64,000 nt of DNA from NCBI RefSeq assembly GCF_000523235.1, contig NZ_CP006850.1, forward strand, positions 6,076,001 through 6,140,000, read 5' to 3'. Made by a program: the position numbers and the translations under genes. The notes beneath the pieces were generated by a model, which saw nothing but the letters and a program-made list of their open reading frames with translations, was not told the origin of the DNA and did no database searches. This DNA is from Nocardia nova SH22a. GTDB lineage: Bacteria; Actinomycetota; Actinomycetes; Mycobacteriales; Mycobacteriaceae. This document shows, piece after piece, positions 35,521 to 48,239 of this stretch; within the stretch, counting starts at the first letter, position 1, and each line of letters begins with the position of its first letter.

Positions 35521-35822
35521 TACCGTCGCGCTCCGACCGCGAGCCAAGTGGAGCGACCCGGACATGCGCAGCCGCACCCTTTTCCTGCGGCGCATACCCG
35601 CGAATCCAATGAGAAATCGCAGGCCACAAGCTTGCCGACGCCAGCGCGAAGAACCTGCCGGACAACACGCCCGCGCACCCCGTTCACGGACGAGAGCGGA
35701 TGGTTCCCGCGCGACGTCACCACTGCCGAACGATCAGGGTGATGTCGCCGACCGCGAGCACCCGCATCGGCCCGCACCCTCGCGTGATCCGCGACCGGAA
35801 GTCGAGTCCACTTGCGGCAGTA
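35521..35822. other. Intergenic region, no gene seen
   Basis: 302 bases between tex and trmD. No convincing coding frame, hairpin or operator was recognised. Confidence 0.5.
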
Positions 35823-36554
35823 CTAGTTCGGCTCGTCCGGCGGCAGCAGGTCCGGGCGCCGTTCCCGGGTGCGGTCCAGTGACCGCTCGCGGCGCCATGC
35901 GTCGATCCGGGCATGATTACCCGACAGCAGGATGTCCGGCACGTCCAGTCCGCGCCAGCTCACGGGGCGGGTGTAACTCGGCCCCTCCAGCAGTCCGTCG
36001 GAGAACGAATCCTGTTGATGGGACTGCTGATTGCCCAGTACGCCCGGGATGAGGCGGACCACCGCTTCGGCCATCACGAGCACCGCGGCCTCACCGCCGA
36101 TGAGGACGTAATCGCCGATGCTGACCTCTTCGACCCGCACCCGCCGCGCGGCATCGTCGAAGACCCGCTGATCGATGCCCTCGTAGCGCCCGCAGGCGAA
36201 GACCAGATGAGATTCGGCGGACCAGCGCTCCGCGGTGGCCTGGGTGAACGGCACCCCCGCCGGGGTGGGGACCACCAGCACGGCGTCGTCGGGGCAGACC
36301 TCGTCGAGCGCATCGCCCCAGACCGTCGGCTTCATGACCATGCCGGGCCCGCCACCGTACGGTGAGTCGTCCACCGCCTGGTGGACATCATGGGTCCAGC
36401 GCCGCAGATTGTGCACGTCCAGCTCGACGATCCCCTTGTCGATCGCCTTGCCCAGCAAGGCCGTTCGCAGCGGCTCGAGATATTCGGGAAAGATGGTGAC
36501 GACATCGATGCGCAGGGCCGGGGCGGCATCCGGCGCGGGGTCGTCGGCGCGCAT
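35823..36554 (-). CDS. trmD: tRNA (guanine-N1-)-methyltransferase
   Basis: 243 residues. It methylates G37 of tRNAs to prevent frameshifting. The knotted SPOUT core is visible: [42 protein letters not shown] and [15 protein letters not shown], followed by [17 protein letters not shown] 36554 has GGAG seven bases upstream. It forms the rpsP-khpA-rimM-trmD operon, with rimM 67 bp upstream. Confidence 0.96.
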   Translation of the reverse strand: MRADDPAPDAAPALRIDVVTIFPEYLEPLRTALLGKAIDKGIVELDVHNLRRWTHDVHQAVDDSPYGGGPGMVMKPTVWGDALDEVCPDDAVLVVPTPAGVPFTQATAERWSAESHLVFACGRYEGIDQRVFDDAARRVRVEEVSIGDYVLIGGEAAVLVMAEAVVRLIPGVLGNQQSHQQDSFSDGLLEGPSYTRPVSWRGLDVPDILLSGNHARIDAWRRERSLDRTRERRPDLLPPDEPN

Positions 36555-36621
36555 CCCTACTCCTGTGTCTCTGCGGGACACCCGCACCCGGTCGCACCAG
36601 CGCAAGCCTTCGCACGGTGTC

Positions 36622-37167
36622 TCACTGATGCTCCTCGTCCAGCAGACCTTCGGGTGGATCGATCACGATCACGCCCTCGGCGATCGACACGGTCGGCACG
36701 ATCGCGGTGACGAACGGCACCAGAATCTCCCGGCCGCCGCGGCCACCGGCGCCCTCGGACGCCCGGATCGAGAGCAATTCGCCTGCGGCCGAATGCAACA
36801 CCTCGTTGACGGTGCCGATCTCGGTGCCGTCGGCCAGTCGCACGCTCAGTCCCTCGAGTTCGTGATCGTAGAACTCGTCGGGATCCTCCGAGGGCGGCAG
36901 ATCCGCGCTGTCCACGAGGAACAGCGTGCCGCGCAACGCGTCCGCGGCGCCACGATCACCGACACCCTCGAGACGCACGAGAAGCCGGCCCGAGTGCTCT
37001 CGGGCCGACTCCACCGTGTATGTCCGCACCACGTCGCTCTTCGGCGCACGTCCACGCAGGGTGGCGCCGGGCGCGAAGCGGAGTTCGGGTTCGTCGGTGC
37101 GTACCTCTACCACGAGTTCGCCACGCACACCGTGCGATTTGGCGACCCGCCCGACTACCAGGTCCAT
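36622..37167 (-). CDS. rimM: Ribosome maturation factor RimM
   Basis: 181 residues: an N-terminal RimM barrel ([19 protein letters not shown]) and a C-terminal PRC-barrel ([20 protein letters not shown]). It binds S19 and helps 30S head maturation. The start ATG directly abuts the khpA stop codon, so the two are translationally coupled. The C-terminal segment contains an extra Gly-rich loop ([13 protein letters not shown]). Confidence 0.95.
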   Translation of the reverse strand: MDLVVGRVAKSHGVRGELVVEVRTDEPELRFAPGATLRGRAPKSDVVRTYTVESAREHSGRLLVRLEGVGDRGAADALRGTLFLVDSADLPPSEDPDEFYDHELEGLSVRLADGTEIGTVNEVLHSAAGELLSIRASEGAGGRGGREILVPFVTAIVPTVSIAEGVIVIDPPEGLLDEEHQ

Positions 37168-37410
37168 CTACTGATCGGTGTCGACCACGTCGACCCGGAT
37201 GCCCCGGCCGCCGATTCCGGCGACCAGGGTGCGCAGCGCGGTCGCGGTACGTCCGCCGCGACCGATCACCTTGCCCAGATCCTCGGGGTTGACGTGCACC
37301 TCGACGGTGCGGCCGCGACGGCTGGTGATCAGGTCGACGCGGACGTCCTCCGGATTGGCGACGATGCCGCGCACGAGGTGCTCGACGGCATCGGCGACGA
37401 CCGCACTCAT
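37168..37410 (-). CDS. khpA: KH-domain RNA-binding protein KhpA
   Basis: 80 residues forming a single KH domain with the GxxG loop in KVIGRGGRTATALRTLV. KhpA proteins bind RNA broadly, often with KhpB, and affect cell division in Gram-positive bacteria. It overlaps rpsP by one base and abuts rimM, in the order usual for actinobacteria. Confidence 0.93.
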   Translation of the reverse strand: MSAVVADAVEHLVRGIVANPEDVRVDLITSRRGRTVEVHVNPEDLGKVIGRGGRTATALRTLVAGIGGRGIRVDVVDTDQ

Positions 37411-37853
37411 TACTCGGCAGCCTCGGTGCCGGTGGACGCCTCGGCCGCATCGTCGGAGGCGGCCTTGGACTTCTTCTTCTTGGGAGTGACGGCCTCGGCG
37501 ACCGGCTCGCTGTCGGCGGCGGCCAGCGCGGCGTTGAACAGGTCCAGCTTGCTGGGCTTGGGCTCCTTGACCTTCAGGGTGCCCTCGGCGCCCGGCAGGC
37601 CCTTGAACTTCTGCCAGTCACCGGTGATCTCCAGCAGGTGCTTGACCGGCTCGGTCGGCTGCGCGCCGACGCTCAGCCAGTACTGCACGCGCTCGGAGTC
37701 GACCTCGATCAGCGAGGGCTCTTCCTTCGGGTGGTACTTGCCGACGTTCTCGATGGCGCGGCCGTCGCGGCGGGTGCGCGCATCGGCGACGACGATGCGG
37801 TACTGGGGGTTGCGGATCTTGCCCAGACGGGTCAGCTTGATCTTGACAGCCAT
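37410..37853 (-). CDS. rpsP: 30S ribosomal protein S16
   Basis: 147 residues. The S16 core is residues 1-90 ([20 protein letters not shown] at the start and [17 protein letters not shown]). The remaining ~55 residues form a Lys/Ala/Glu-rich tail ([19 protein letters not shown]), common in high-GC actinobacteria and absent from E. coli S16. It is the first gene of the operon; its promoter lies in 37854-38177. Confidence 0.96.
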   Translation of the reverse strand: MAVKIKLTRLGKIRNPQYRIVVADARTRRDGRAIENVGKYHPKEEPSLIEVDSERVQYWLSVGAQPTEPVKHLLEITGDWQKFKGLPGAEGTLKVKEPKPSKLDLFNAALAAADSEPVAEAVTPKKKKSKAASDDAAEASTGTEAAE

Positions 37854-38177
37854 GGCTGTTGCCTTTCGATGGTGAGGCCGAAGCCTCGATGGTCACGGCG
37901 CAATTCAGCAGCCCGCACGGGGTACGGGCCCGGTTTTGCGTTGAGTGTGTGACCGCCGCGCGGTACGTAACCGGAGACGGGCTGACACTGTCCTCAGCGC
38001 GATGCCCACGGCACGAGCCGGGTCACCTGCAAGGACGGTCGTTCATTGTGCCAGACGGGACCGCACCCGAAGAAATCGGCCCCGAGAGCGAACAGGCCAC
38101 CCTGCGCGTCCGGATTACGAGGGTGCGATGGACCGGGCGGTTCCCACGACGTTACTTCGGTGATGTGCCGACCACCC
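37854..38177. other. Intergenic region upstream of rpsP
   Basis: 324 bases with no convincing gene. It should hold the rpsP promoter and leader and the 3' flank of the amidohydrolase gene. I see no strong hairpin. Confidence 0.5.
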
Positions 38178-39278
38178 TCAGCGATGCCCGGTCACCGGAT
38201 CCCGCCCCGGATACACCCGCCCGCGAAGTACGACGTACGCCGGTGCGTCGAGCGCGTCGCGGCTCGACCGCGGATCGGTGCGGTACACGACGAAATCCGC
38301 CGGTGCCCCGGCTTCGATTCCCGGGCGTCCGAGCCATTCCCGGGCGCCCCACGATGCCGCTCCCAGGGCGTCGTGCCGGGACAGGCCCGCACCGGCGAGC
38401 GCCTCGATCTCGTCGGCGATGCGGCCGTGCCGGATCGAACCACCGGCGTCGGTGCCGGTGTAGATCGGCACACCGGCGGCGTGTGCGTCGGCCACCGTGT
38501 CGCGCACGCGCCGGTGCAGATCGCGCATATGGGCGGCGTAGACCGGGAATTTGGTCGCGCTGTCGGCGATGTCGGGGAAGGTGTCGATATTGATCAGGGT
38601 CGGCACGAGCGCGGTGCCGTGCGCGACCATCATTTCGATGGTCTCACCGGTCAGGCCGGTGCCGTGTTCGAGGCAATCGATTCCGGCGCCGATCAGTCCG
38701 GGCAGCGCGTCCTCGCCGAAGACGTGCGCGGTGACGCGGGCGCCCTCGCGATGCGCCGCATCGATGGCCTCCTTCAGCACCGCGTCGCTCCACAGCGGGG
38801 CCAGATCACCGACCGAGCGATCGATCCAGTCGCCGACGATCTTGACCCAGCCATCGCCCAGGCGCGCCTGTTCGGCGACGATCTCGGGCAGATCGCGCTC
38901 GTCGTCGAGTTCGATACCGAGTTCGCGGATGTAGCGCTTGGGCCGCGCGATGTGACGACCGGCGCGGATGATCTTCGGCAGCTCGTGGTGGTCGTCGATG
39001 AACCGTGTGTCGATGGGCGATCCGGCGTCGCGCAGCAGCAGAGCGCCCGCATCGCGCTCGACCTCGGCCTGCGCGATCGCCCCCTCGTGATCCTCGTGGC
39101 CGCCGCCGTAACGGATGCCCACGTGGCAGTGCGCGTCGACCAGGCCGGGCACGATCCAGCCTGTGTCGCAGAGGGTTTCGGCATCACGAACCGGCTCGAA
39201 GGAGATCACGCCGTCACGCACCCAGAGATCGCGTACCTCGTCGTCGGGAAGTACGACTCCTCGCAGATGCATCCGCAT
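38178..39278 (-). CDS. Amidohydrolase family metal-dependent hydrolase
   Basis: 366 residues. The TIM-barrel amidohydrolase ligands are seen in order: GLVDAHCHVG (HxH), GWVKIVGDW (the Lys that may be carbamylated), VTAHVFGED (His), CLEHGTGL (His) and IYTGTDAGGSI (Asp). The substrate is unknown; the layout resembles imidazolonepropionase- or prolidase-type members. ATG 39278 has GGAGG four bases upstream. An orthologue lies between ffh and rpsP in M. tuberculosis, which supports a conserved but unassigned role. Confidence 0.88.
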   Translation of the reverse strand: MRMHLRGVVLPDDEVRDLWVRDGVISFEPVRDAETLCDTGWIVPGLVDAHCHVGIRYGGGHEDHEGAIAQAEVERDAGALLLRDAGSPIDTRFIDDHHELPKIIRAGRHIARPKRYIRELGIELDDERDLPEIVAEQARLGDGWVKIVGDWIDRSVGDLAPLWSDAVLKEAIDAAHREGARVTAHVFGEDALPGLIGAGIDCLEHGTGLTGETIEMMVAHGTALVPTLINIDTFPDIADSATKFPVYAAHMRDLHRRVRDTVADAHAAGVPIYTGTDAGGSIRHGRIADEIEALAGAGLSRHDALGAASWGAREWLGRPGIEAGAPADFVVYRTDPRSSRDALDAPAYVVLRGRVYPGRDPVTGHR

Positions 39279-39527
39279 ACCGCCTCCTGACTTCCGTCGT
39301 CGATCCGCTGCGCGGCCGTCGAGCCCCAACGTACCGGCGTGATCCGGCCCCCGCATTCGACTACGAACCGCACGTGCCCCGGCCGACCACCGGACAACGC
39401 ACAGGGATGTCCATCCCGCCAGACGCACACCCTTCCAGCGACGACAGGGGCGGCGACCGACCGGAAGTGAAACCCCCGAGGCCGGGTGACCGACCGGGAG
39501 ACGCGGGCAGTCGGTAACCCGATACAC

Positions 39528-39561
39528 GAAGCGAGCGGTGCCCTTCGGCACCGCTCGCTTC
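39528..39561. terminator. Strong hairpin after ffh
   Basis: A perfect 15-bp stem (GAAGCGAGCGGTGCC and its complement) with a CTTC loop, eight bases past the ffh stop. No long T-run follows on either side, so termination may rely on the stem alone, as often in actinobacteria. Confidence 0.75.
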
Positions 39562-39568
39562 GCATCGT

Positions 39569-41155
39569 TCAGTTCTTGGGGAACTTCAGCTTCGACAGAT
39601 CGAAGCCCTCCAACCCCGGCGGCAGCTCATCCAGCCCCGCGGGCATGTTCGACAGATCCGGCATCCCGGCCGCGGGCATCCCCGGCATTCCCGGCGGCAT
39701 ACCGGGCATCCCCGGGAAACCGCCGCGCATCCCCTTCGGCGGGGTCGGTCCGCGCCCGCCCTTCTTGCCCTTCTTCCCCTTCTTGCCCTTGGTGTTGTTG
39801 CGGCGCGCACCCGGCATGCCCATCTGGCGGCCCATGGCGGCCATCATCTTGCGGGCCTCGAAGAAGCGGTCGACGAGCTGGTTGACATCGGTGACCGTGA
39901 CGCCGGAGCCGTTGGCGATGCGCAGGCGGCGGGAGGCGTTGATGATCTTCGGGTTGGCGCGTTCGGCGGGCGTCATACCGCGAATGATCGCCTGCACCCG
40001 ATCGAGCTGTTTGTCGTCGACCTGGGCGAGCACATCCTTCATCTGCCCGGCGCCGGGGAGCATGCCGAGCAGGTTGCCGATCGGGCCCATCTTGCGGATG
40101 GCCAGCATCTGATCGAGGAAGTCCTCGAGGGTCAGCTCACCGGAGCCGATCTTGCGGGCGGCCTCCTCGGCCTGCTGCTGGTCGTAGACCTGCTCGGCCT
40201 GCTCGATCAGCGTGAGCAGATCGCCCATGCCGAGGATGCGGCTGGACATGCGGTCGGGGTGGAAGACGTCGAAGTCCTCGAGCTTCTCACCGGTGGACGC
40301 GAACAGGATCGGCATGCCGGTCACTTCGCGCACCGACAGCGCGGCGCCACCGCGGGCGTCACCGTCGAGTTTGGTCAGCACGACGCCGGTGAAGCCGACA
40401 CCGTCGCGGAACGCCTCGGCGGTGGAGACGGCGTCCTGGCCGATCATGGCGTCGAGGACGAACAGGGTCTCGTCCGGCTGGACCGCATCCCGGATTCCGG
40501 CGGCCTGACGCATCAGTTCCTCGTCGATGCCGAGGCGTCCGGCGGTGTCGACGATGACGATGTCGTAGTGCTTCTGCTTCGCTTCCTCGATACCGGCCTC
40601 GGCGACGCGGATCGGATCGGCGGCCGTGACGCCGAGAGCGTTCTCACCACCACCCACGGATGTACCCGGATGCGGCGCGAACACCGGCACACCGGCGCGC
40701 TCACCGACCACCTGCAACTGCGTGACGGCACCCGGCCGCTGCAGGTCACAGGCGACCAGCAGCGGTGTATGCCCCTGGCCCTTGAGCCATTTGGCCAGCT
40801 TGCCCGCCAGCGTGGTCTTACCGGCGCCCTGCAGACCGGCCAGCATGACGACCGTCGGCGGGGTCTTGGCGTACTGCAGGCGGCGGGTCTCACCGCCGAG
40901 AATGCCGATCAGTTCCTCGTTGACGATCTTGACGACCTGCTGGGCCGGGTTCAGCGCACCGGAGACCTCGGCGCCCTTGGCGCGTTCCTTGATGCGGGCG
41001 ATGAACTGCCGCACCACGGGCAGCGCGACATCGGCCTCGAGCAGTGCCAGCCGGATCTCGCGCGCGGTCGCGTCGATATCGGCCGGCGACAGGCGTCCCT
41101 TGCCACGCAGATCCTTCAGGGCACCGGTCAACCGGTCGGACAGGGATTCGAACAC
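39569..41155 (-). CDS. ffh: Signal recognition particle GTPase Ffh
   Basis: 528 residues. The N-domain (1-90) leads into the G domain with the P-loop LAGLQGAGKTTLAGKLA, DTAGRLGIDEELM and TKLDGDARGGAALS. The M domain from about 320 carries the 4.5S RNA- and signal-peptide-binding helices (SRRLRIANGSGVTVTDVNQL). The C-terminus is extended by a Lys-rich stretch and a Met/Pro/Gly-rich tail (GMPGMPPGMPGMPAAGMPD), typical of actinobacteria. It acts with FtsY, encoded ~5 kb away. Strong hairpin downstream. Confidence 0.97.
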   Translation of the reverse strand: MFESLSDRLTGALKDLRGKGRLSPADIDATAREIRLALLEADVALPVVRQFIARIKERAKGAEVSGALNPAQQVVKIVNEELIGILGGETRRLQYAKTPPTVVMLAGLQGAGKTTLAGKLAKWLKGQGHTPLLVACDLQRPGAVTQLQVVGERAGVPVFAPHPGTSVGGGENALGVTAADPIRVAEAGIEEAKQKHYDIVIVDTAGRLGIDEELMRQAAGIRDAVQPDETLFVLDAMIGQDAVSTAEAFRDGVGFTGVVLTKLDGDARGGAALSVREVTGMPILFASTGEKLEDFDVFHPDRMSSRILGMGDLLTLIEQAEQVYDQQQAEEAARKIGSGELTLEDFLDQMLAIRKMGPIGNLLGMLPGAGQMKDVLAQVDDKQLDRVQAIIRGMTPAERANPKIINASRRLRIANGSGVTVTDVNQLVDRFFEARKMMAAMGRQMGMPGARRNNTKGKKGKKGKKGGRGPTPPKGMRGGFPGMPGMPPGMPGMPAAGMPDLSNMPAGLDELPPGLEGFDLSKLKFPKN

Positions 41156-41246
41156 CGATCGCGCTCCTGTGTCTTGTCAAGGGACGTCACTCGGGTTACC
41201 AGCGTACGGGCAACTCGGCGATCGGTGGATCCGCCCTGGGTGAGAC

Positions 41247-41549
41247 CTATGACAACGAGTCGCGCCGCCGCCGTCGCGGGCGGCTGATGTCGTGCTGTTC
41301 GATGGCCACCAGATAGACCGCCTCGCGGGCGGTCAGCCCCAGTTGCAGCGCCATGGCGTCGAGGTCGGCCCAGTTCGGGGCGCCGTCGGACAGGGCACCC
41401 GCCAGCGCCATCGCGGCGACCGCCTGGGTGCCGGTCAGGGTGCGGCCGGGGAGCCACGACACCACCCAGCGATCACCCCCTACGCAACGTGCGATGTGCT
41501 GTGACGAATCACTGGTGATCATGGATGCGGATACGACCTCGATTGCCAT
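41247..41549 (-). CDS. Conserved hypothetical protein
   Basis: 100 residues from ATG 41549, which has GGGGAG nine bases upstream, a strong ribosome site. Mostly helical; GGDRWVVSWLPGRTLTGTQA and DLDAMALQLGLTAREAV are its notable segments, and it ends in an Arg-rich tail (RPRRRRRD). Not assigned to a family. The DLDAMALQLGLTAREA helices could be a small helix-turn-helix, but this is a guess. It lies between glnD and ffh. Confidence 0.7.
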   Translation of the reverse strand: MAIEVVSASMITSDSSQHIARCVGGDRWVVSWLPGRTLTGTQAVAAMALAGALSDGAPNWADLDAMALQLGLTAREAVYLVAIEQHDISRPRRRRRDSLS

Positions 41550-41744
41550 CGACCTGCTCCCCTCAACGCACCCCACTCGCCGGATAGGTACTAGCAACAG
41601 CTCGGATCGGGAACAACGTCAGAATCCACACCGATCCTAAAGTGGTGGACATCACATCCAGTGGAGGTTGTCGCAACAATCCGGTTAACCAATCGGCGAC
41701 CAGTCGACCAGCTTCCGCCGTAACCGGGATATCGGTCGGGAAAC

Positions 41745-44195
41745 CTATCCGGCATCCGCATCGGTGTCCGTTTCGCTCGGTTTCTTCGGTTCCTGGTGCG
41801 GGACCACCGCCAGCAATGCGGCCTCGATCTCCCGGCGGCGCGGCTCGGAGTCGTCGTCGAGCCGGAGGCTGAAGGCGTCGACCACCACCGATCCCATCGT
41901 CACGGCCTTGGCCCATCGCACATCGGCGCCCTGTGCGGCCAGTGCCGCGGCGAGCCGGCTGAGCAGTCCGACGCGATCCTCGGCCCGCAATTCGAGCAGG
42001 ACCCGCCCGGGCCGATCGGTATCGGTCCAGATCACCCTGGGCTGCGCCTGGGCGTAGGGACTGGTCCGCGACGAGGCTTCCTTCTCCTTGTCCGCCAGTG
42101 CCGCGGCCAGTTTCAGATCGCCGTTGATCGCCCGGATCAGTTCCTGGCGCAGCAGACCCGCATCGGGCGGATCACCGAAATTCGGGGTGACCACGAAGGT
42201 GTCGATCGCGATCCCGCCGAAGGCCGACAACGTCGCCGAGAGCACCCGCAGCGAATGCAGGGCCAGCACCCCCGCCGCCTCCGACAGCAGACCGGGGGTG
42301 TCCGGAGCGGCGACGGTGACGATGTGGGTGTAGCGGCCGTCGCCGGGGCGCAGGTCCACATACACCCCACCGGCCGCGACCCGGTCCAGCACCACCGGCT
42401 CCAACTCCACCGGTGCGGGCGAATCACCGTGCGGCACCGGCTCTCCCGCCAGCGCCGATCGCGACCGGCGGACGAGTTCACCGATCAGCGACGCCTTCCA
42501 CTCACCCCACACACCCGGCCCGGTGGCCAGCGAATCGGCCTCGGCGAGGGTGTGCAGCAGTTCGAGTACCTGCCGATCACCGTCCAGCGCGTCGACCACC
42601 CGTGCAGCGGTCGCCGGATCCCCCAGATCCCGGCGGGTCGCGGTTTCGGGGAGCAGCAGATGGTGGCGCACTATCACCGACAGGCTGTGCACGTCCTCGG
42701 GCCACAGGCCGAGCCTGCGACCGATCCGGACGGCCAGTTCGGCGCCCACGATGCTGTGATCCTCGGTGCGCCCCTTGCCGATATCGTGCAGCAGCGCACC
42801 CAGCAGCAGCAGGTCCGGACGGGCCACCCGGGTACTCATGGCACTGGCGTAGGCGACCGTCTCCACCAGATGCCGATCGACGGTCCAGGTGTGGACGGCG
42901 TCGCGGGGCGGCAGATCGCGGACCGCTCCCCATTCCGGAAACAGCCTGCCCCACAGCCCGGTTCGGTCCAGGGCCTCGACGGCATCGATGGCGGCGCGGC
43001 CGGAGCCCAGCAGGATCAGCAGATCGTTGAGGGCCTCCCGCGGCCACGGCTCCCGCAGTTCGGGCGCGTCCTCGGACAGCCGGTTGAGGGTGGTGGCCGA
43101 CATCGGCAGGCCGGTGCGCGCGGAGGCGGCCGCCACCCGCAGGATCAGCCCCGGATCGCGTTGCGGCCGGGCGTCGCGCGCCAGCACCACCTCACCGGCA
43201 TGTTCGACCACGCCCTCGTCGAGCGGGCGGCGCACCGGCAGGCGGCGCAGCCGGGCCAGACCGCGCCGGGGCAGGGCATTCCCGGCGGTGCGCACACCGA
43301 CGTCCACCGAATAGACGACCGTGCGGGCGGCATCGCTGAGGGTGCGGGCCAGATCGAACCGGTCACCGATGCGCAGCGCCGCGCCGATCTCGTCGGCGTC
43401 CTGGGCGCGCAGCTGGTCCCGGGAGCGTCCGGCCACCCGGTGCAGTTCGGTCCGCACATCGAGCAGTTTGCGGTGCGCGGCCTCCAGACCGCCACCGGGA
43501 ACGTCGGGTCCGAGTCCCGGAACGGCGTCGGTGAGCTGAGCGATGGCCAAGGCGTCGAGCAGCTGGATATCGCGCAGGCCGCCGCGGCCGTTCTTGAGAT
43601 CGGGTTCGGCGCGATGGGCCACCTCACCGTTGCGCTTCCAGCGCGCCTGGGCCTGCTCCACCAATTCGCCGAAGCGGGAACGGATTCCGGTCCGCCACTC
43701 CCGCCGGACACCGCCGATGAGCAGATTGCTCAGCTCGGCGTCGCCGACGATGTGGCGGGCATCCAGCATGCCGAGCGCGGCGGTGAGGTCACCGGCGGCC
43801 ACCCGCAGCGCCTGCGGCACCGTGCGCACGCTGTGATCGAGTTTGATGTGGGCGTCCCACAGCGGATACCAGAGCCGGTCGGCCACCTCCGCGACCCGTG
43901 CGGGATCGACATCGTCGTGCAGCAGCACCAGATCCAGATCCGAGTACGGCAGCATCTCGCGCCGCCCCAACCCGCCCACGGCGACGATCGCGAGCCCGCT
44001 GTCGGAGGTGATCCCGAGCTCCGCGCCCTTACCGGTCAACCACAGCTCGTGCAGATCGACCAGCGCCTGGCGCAGCGCGTCGGCGGGCAATCGCGGACGC
44101 CGCGGATCCTCGCCGCCGAGCAGCCGATCGCGTGCGGCCACCAGATCCTTGGCGCCATCGGACAATCCGATGCCGTCGGACGATTCGTCACTCAT
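41745..44195 (-). CDS. glnD: [Protein-PII] uridylyl/adenylyltransferase GlnD
   Basis: 816 residues. Nucleotidyltransferase motif [19 protein letters not shown] near residue 75; a GlnE/GlnD linker; an HD domain ([19 protein letters not shown]); and two C-terminal ACT domains ([15 protein letters not shown] and [15 protein letters not shown]) that sense glutamine. In actinobacteria GlnD adenylylates rather than uridylylates PII (GlnK) on nitrogen shortage. It is third in amt-glnK-glnD, 82 bp after glnK. Confidence 0.95.
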   Translation of the reverse strand: MSDESSDGIGLSDGAKDLVAARDRLLGGEDPRRPRLPADALRQALVDLHELWLTGKGAELGITSDSGLAIVAVGGLGRREMLPYSDLDLVLLHDDVDPARVAEVADRLWYPLWDAHIKLDHSVRTVPQALRVAAGDLTAALGMLDARHIVGDAELSNLLIGGVRREWRTGIRSRFGELVEQAQARWKRNGEVAHRAEPDLKNGRGGLRDIQLLDALAIAQLTDAVPGLGPDVPGGGLEAAHRKLLDVRTELHRVAGRSRDQLRAQDADEIGAALRIGDRFDLARTLSDAARTVVYSVDVGVRTAGNALPRRGLARLRRLPVRRPLDEGVVEHAGEVVLARDARPQRDPGLILRVAAASARTGLPMSATTLNRLSEDAPELREPWPREALNDLLILLGSGRAAIDAVEALDRTGLWGRLFPEWGAVRDLPPRDAVHTWTVDRHLVETVAYASAMSTRVARPDLLLLGALLHDIGKGRTEDHSIVGAELAVRIGRRLGLWPEDVHSLSVIVRHHLLLPETATRRDLGDPATAARVVDALDGDRQVLELLHTLAEADSLATGPGVWGEWKASLIGELVRRSRSALAGEPVPHGDSPAPVELEPVVLDRVAAGGVYVDLRPGDGRYTHIVTVAAPDTPGLLSEAAGVLALHSLRVLSATLSAFGGIAIDTFVVTPNFGDPPDAGLLRQELIRAINGDLKLAAALADKEKEASSRTSPYAQAQPRVIWTDTDRPGRVLLELRAEDRVGLLSRLAAALAAQGADVRWAKAVTMGSVVVDAFSLRLDDDSEPRRREIEAALLAVVPHQEPKKPSETDTDADAG

Positions 44196-44277
44196 ATCCC
44201 AACCACCACCCGTTCACACGGGCAGCCCCGTCCCCCGCCGGCGACCGGCAGGGAGCGGGGCTGCCCGAATCTCTCAT

Positions 44278-46015
<1,738 letters not shown>

Positions 46016-46353
46016 CTTGATCCTCCTCATCTCGGGCCCGGCCGAACTGCGGCAAACGAGCCTGCACGCAAGGGTCGCCAGCCGGTGTTTCATCCGTGCC
46101 GCCGCGATGTTTCGCATGCGTGAACGGATTCGCCCGCCGTGTTGCTTCCACGTTTCACGGCTCACACCGACGTTTCGTGCTCACGGTGAGGGCCGGGCCG
46201 AAATGAGGAGGATCTACCGTTTCAGCTCGGCTTTTCGGGTCTCGCCGGGCCTGCCGGCCGGTTACTCGCGAGGGACGCCGAGACCGGCGGTCACACAGCG
46301 AACTTCCGGCAGCTGAAGCGGGCCCGGCGAGGCGAGCGGTGGGACGGCCGGGG
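46016..46353. other. Intergenic region between amt and ftsY
   Basis: 338 bases without a gene. It contains the GlnR-type box at 46087-46124 and would carry the amt promoter. Further GAAAC half-sites occur on the minus strand closer to ftsY (near 46160-46180). Confidence 0.6.
46087..46124 (-). promoter_or_regulatory. Probable GlnR-binding box of the amt-glnK-glnD operon
   Basis: On the minus strand: TTCAC-N6-GAAAC-N6-GCGGC-N6-GAAAC. The two GAAAC half-sites are spaced exactly 22 bp as in the known actinobacterial GlnR element (gTnAC-N6-GaAAC repeated). The first a-site fits at four of five positions; the second is poor. Confidence 0.6.
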
Positions 46354-48009
46354 CTAGCCGAGAAGCGCGTCGACGAAGGCGCCCGGTTCGAAGGGGGCCA
46401 GATCGTCGGCGCCCTCGCCGAGGCCGACCAGTTTCACCGGCACACCGAGTTCGTGCTGCACCTGGAAGACGATGCCGCCCTTGGCCGTGCCGTCGAGTTT
46501 GGTAAGGACCACGCCGGTGATATCGACGACCTCGGCGAAGACGCGGGCCTGGGTGAGCCCGTTCTGGCCGACGGTGGCGTCGAGGACGAGCAGAACCTCG
46601 TCCACCTCGGCCTTCTTCTCCACCACGCGCTTGACCTTGCCGAGCTCGTCCATCAGTCCGGTCTTGGTGTGCAGGCGGCCCGCGGTGTCGACCAGGACGG
46701 CGTCCACCCCCTCGGAGATCCCGGCGGTCACAGCGTCGAAGGCGACCGAGGCCGGGTCGGCGCCCTCCTTGCCGCGCACGGTGTCGGCGCCGACGCGCTC
46801 ACCCCAGGTCTGCAGCTGATCGGCCGCCGCCGCGCGGAAGGTGTCGGCGGCGCCGAGCAGCACCCGGCGGCCGTCGGCGACCAGCACCCGGGCCAGTTTG
46901 CCGGTGGTGGTGGTCTTACCGGTGCCGTTCACGCCGACGACCAGCAGGATCGAGGGATGATCGGCATGCGGCAGTGCGCGGATGGAGCGATCGAGTTCGG
47001 GGCGCAACGCCTCGACCAGCACATCGCGCAGGACCTGGCGAGCCTGTTCGGAGGTGCGCACACTGCGCGCGGCCAATTCCTCCCGCAGCCGTTCCACGAC
47101 GGTCGTGGTGACCGAGGTGCCGAGATCGGCCATGACCAGGGTGTCCTCGATCTCCTCCCAGGAGTCCTCGTCCAAGTCGCCGCCGCCGAGCAGGCCGAGC
47201 AGACTCTTGCCGACCGCGTTCTGCGAACGGGACAGGCGACCGCGCAGTTTGGTCAGGCGGCCGGCGGTGGGTTCGATCTCGGCGATCGCGGGTTCGGCCA
47301 CCGGCGCCGCATCGGCCGGTGCGGTCGCTGGCCCGCCGTCGGTCGTGACGGGCTGCTGCGGAGCCGGGGCGATGGTGTCGTCCGGCGCGGCTTTCGGGGG
47401 TGTGGTCTCGGCGGGCGCGGTATCCGGGAGGGCGGTTTCGGCGGGCGCGGTATCAGTAGGCGCTGCCTCTGTCGGCGCTGTCTCGGCGGGGGCGGTTTCG
47501 GTGAGCGCGGTTTCGGTCGGGGTGGTGTCGGCGGGCGCGCTGTCGACCGGCGTCTCGATTTCGGTAGCGGGCTCCGCCGGTGCGGCGGCGCCGTCGGTCT
47601 CGGGCTCGGCGACCGGCGCGGTGGCGGTCGCACCGCCGGACTGCTGGTCGGTGAGGGTTTCCGGTTCCGGCAACCGCACGTCGGTGATCGTGCGGCGGGC
47701 CGAATCGCGCGGGACGGCCGCGTCGTCACCGATATGCGGCTGCCCCTCGTCGTCGGTGCGCTCGATCGGCACGGGTTCGGGGCGCGGCGGGGTGAGCGTG
47801 CCCGAACCCGCCCCGCCCTGACTGAAGCTGAAACCACCGGACGCGGTGTAGCCACCCGACCGGTCGGTCAATTCCTTGTCCTGCTCCGCGGCCGGCGCGA
47901 TACTGACGCGGCGGCGCTTGTACAGGACGAAGCCGGCGACGAACGCCACCAGCAGAACGGCGACGATCGCGGCGATCAGAATCCAGGCTTGCGCAGTCAC
48001 GGCCCCCAT
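46354..48009 (-). CDS. ftsY: Signal recognition particle receptor FtsY
   Basis: 551 residues. One N-terminal membrane helix ([20 protein letters not shown]) is followed by a very long acidic Thr/Pro/Ala/Glu linker (about 60-260) with degenerate repeats ([20 protein letters not shown]), then the NG GTPase domain: [45 protein letters not shown]. It docks SRP-ribosome complexes at the membrane. ATG 48009 is used, with GTG 48000 also possible. Placed between amt and smc as in mycobacteria. Confidence 0.95.
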   Translation of the reverse strand: MGAVTAQAWILIAAIVAVLLVAFVAGFVLYKRRRVSIAPAAEQDKELTDRSGGYTASGGFSFSQGGAGSGTLTPPRPEPVPIERTDDEGQPHIGDDAAVPRDSARRTITDVRLPEPETLTDQQSGGATATAPVAEPETDGAAAPAEPATEIETPVDSAPADTTPTETALTETAPAETAPTEAAPTDTAPAETALPDTAPAETTPPKAAPDDTIAPAPQQPVTTDGGPATAPADAAPVAEPAIAEIEPTAGRLTKLRGRLSRSQNAVGKSLLGLLGGGDLDEDSWEEIEDTLVMADLGTSVTTTVVERLREELAARSVRTSEQARQVLRDVLVEALRPELDRSIRALPHADHPSILLVVGVNGTGKTTTTGKLARVLVADGRRVLLGAADTFRAAAADQLQTWGERVGADTVRGKEGADPASVAFDAVTAGISEGVDAVLVDTAGRLHTKTGLMDELGKVKRVVEKKAEVDEVLLVLDATVGQNGLTQARVFAEVVDITGVVLTKLDGTAKGGIVFQVQHELGVPVKLVGLGEGADDLAPFEPGAFVDALLG

Positions 48010-48239
48010 CCTGTCAGAACCCCGGGACCGCCCCGCGCCGCGGCGTGGTCACACGCCGCAGCGACGTGAAACATGTGCGTGTCACTATTTCCGTCCCGGA
48101 ATCCGAGAAATCTTCCGAAGCCCCGACACGCCGACGACATCGGACGATATGCCCGTTCGGCCGCAGTTCGCCCGTCTCGGCCGCGGGCCAACCGCCCAAG
48201 GCGCGGCGAATCCAACACAGAGACAATAGGATCGGCGAT

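Noticed and set aside
37854..38177. Riboswitch or structured ribosomal leader upstream of rpsP
   Set aside because: No consensus structure could be recognised by eye.
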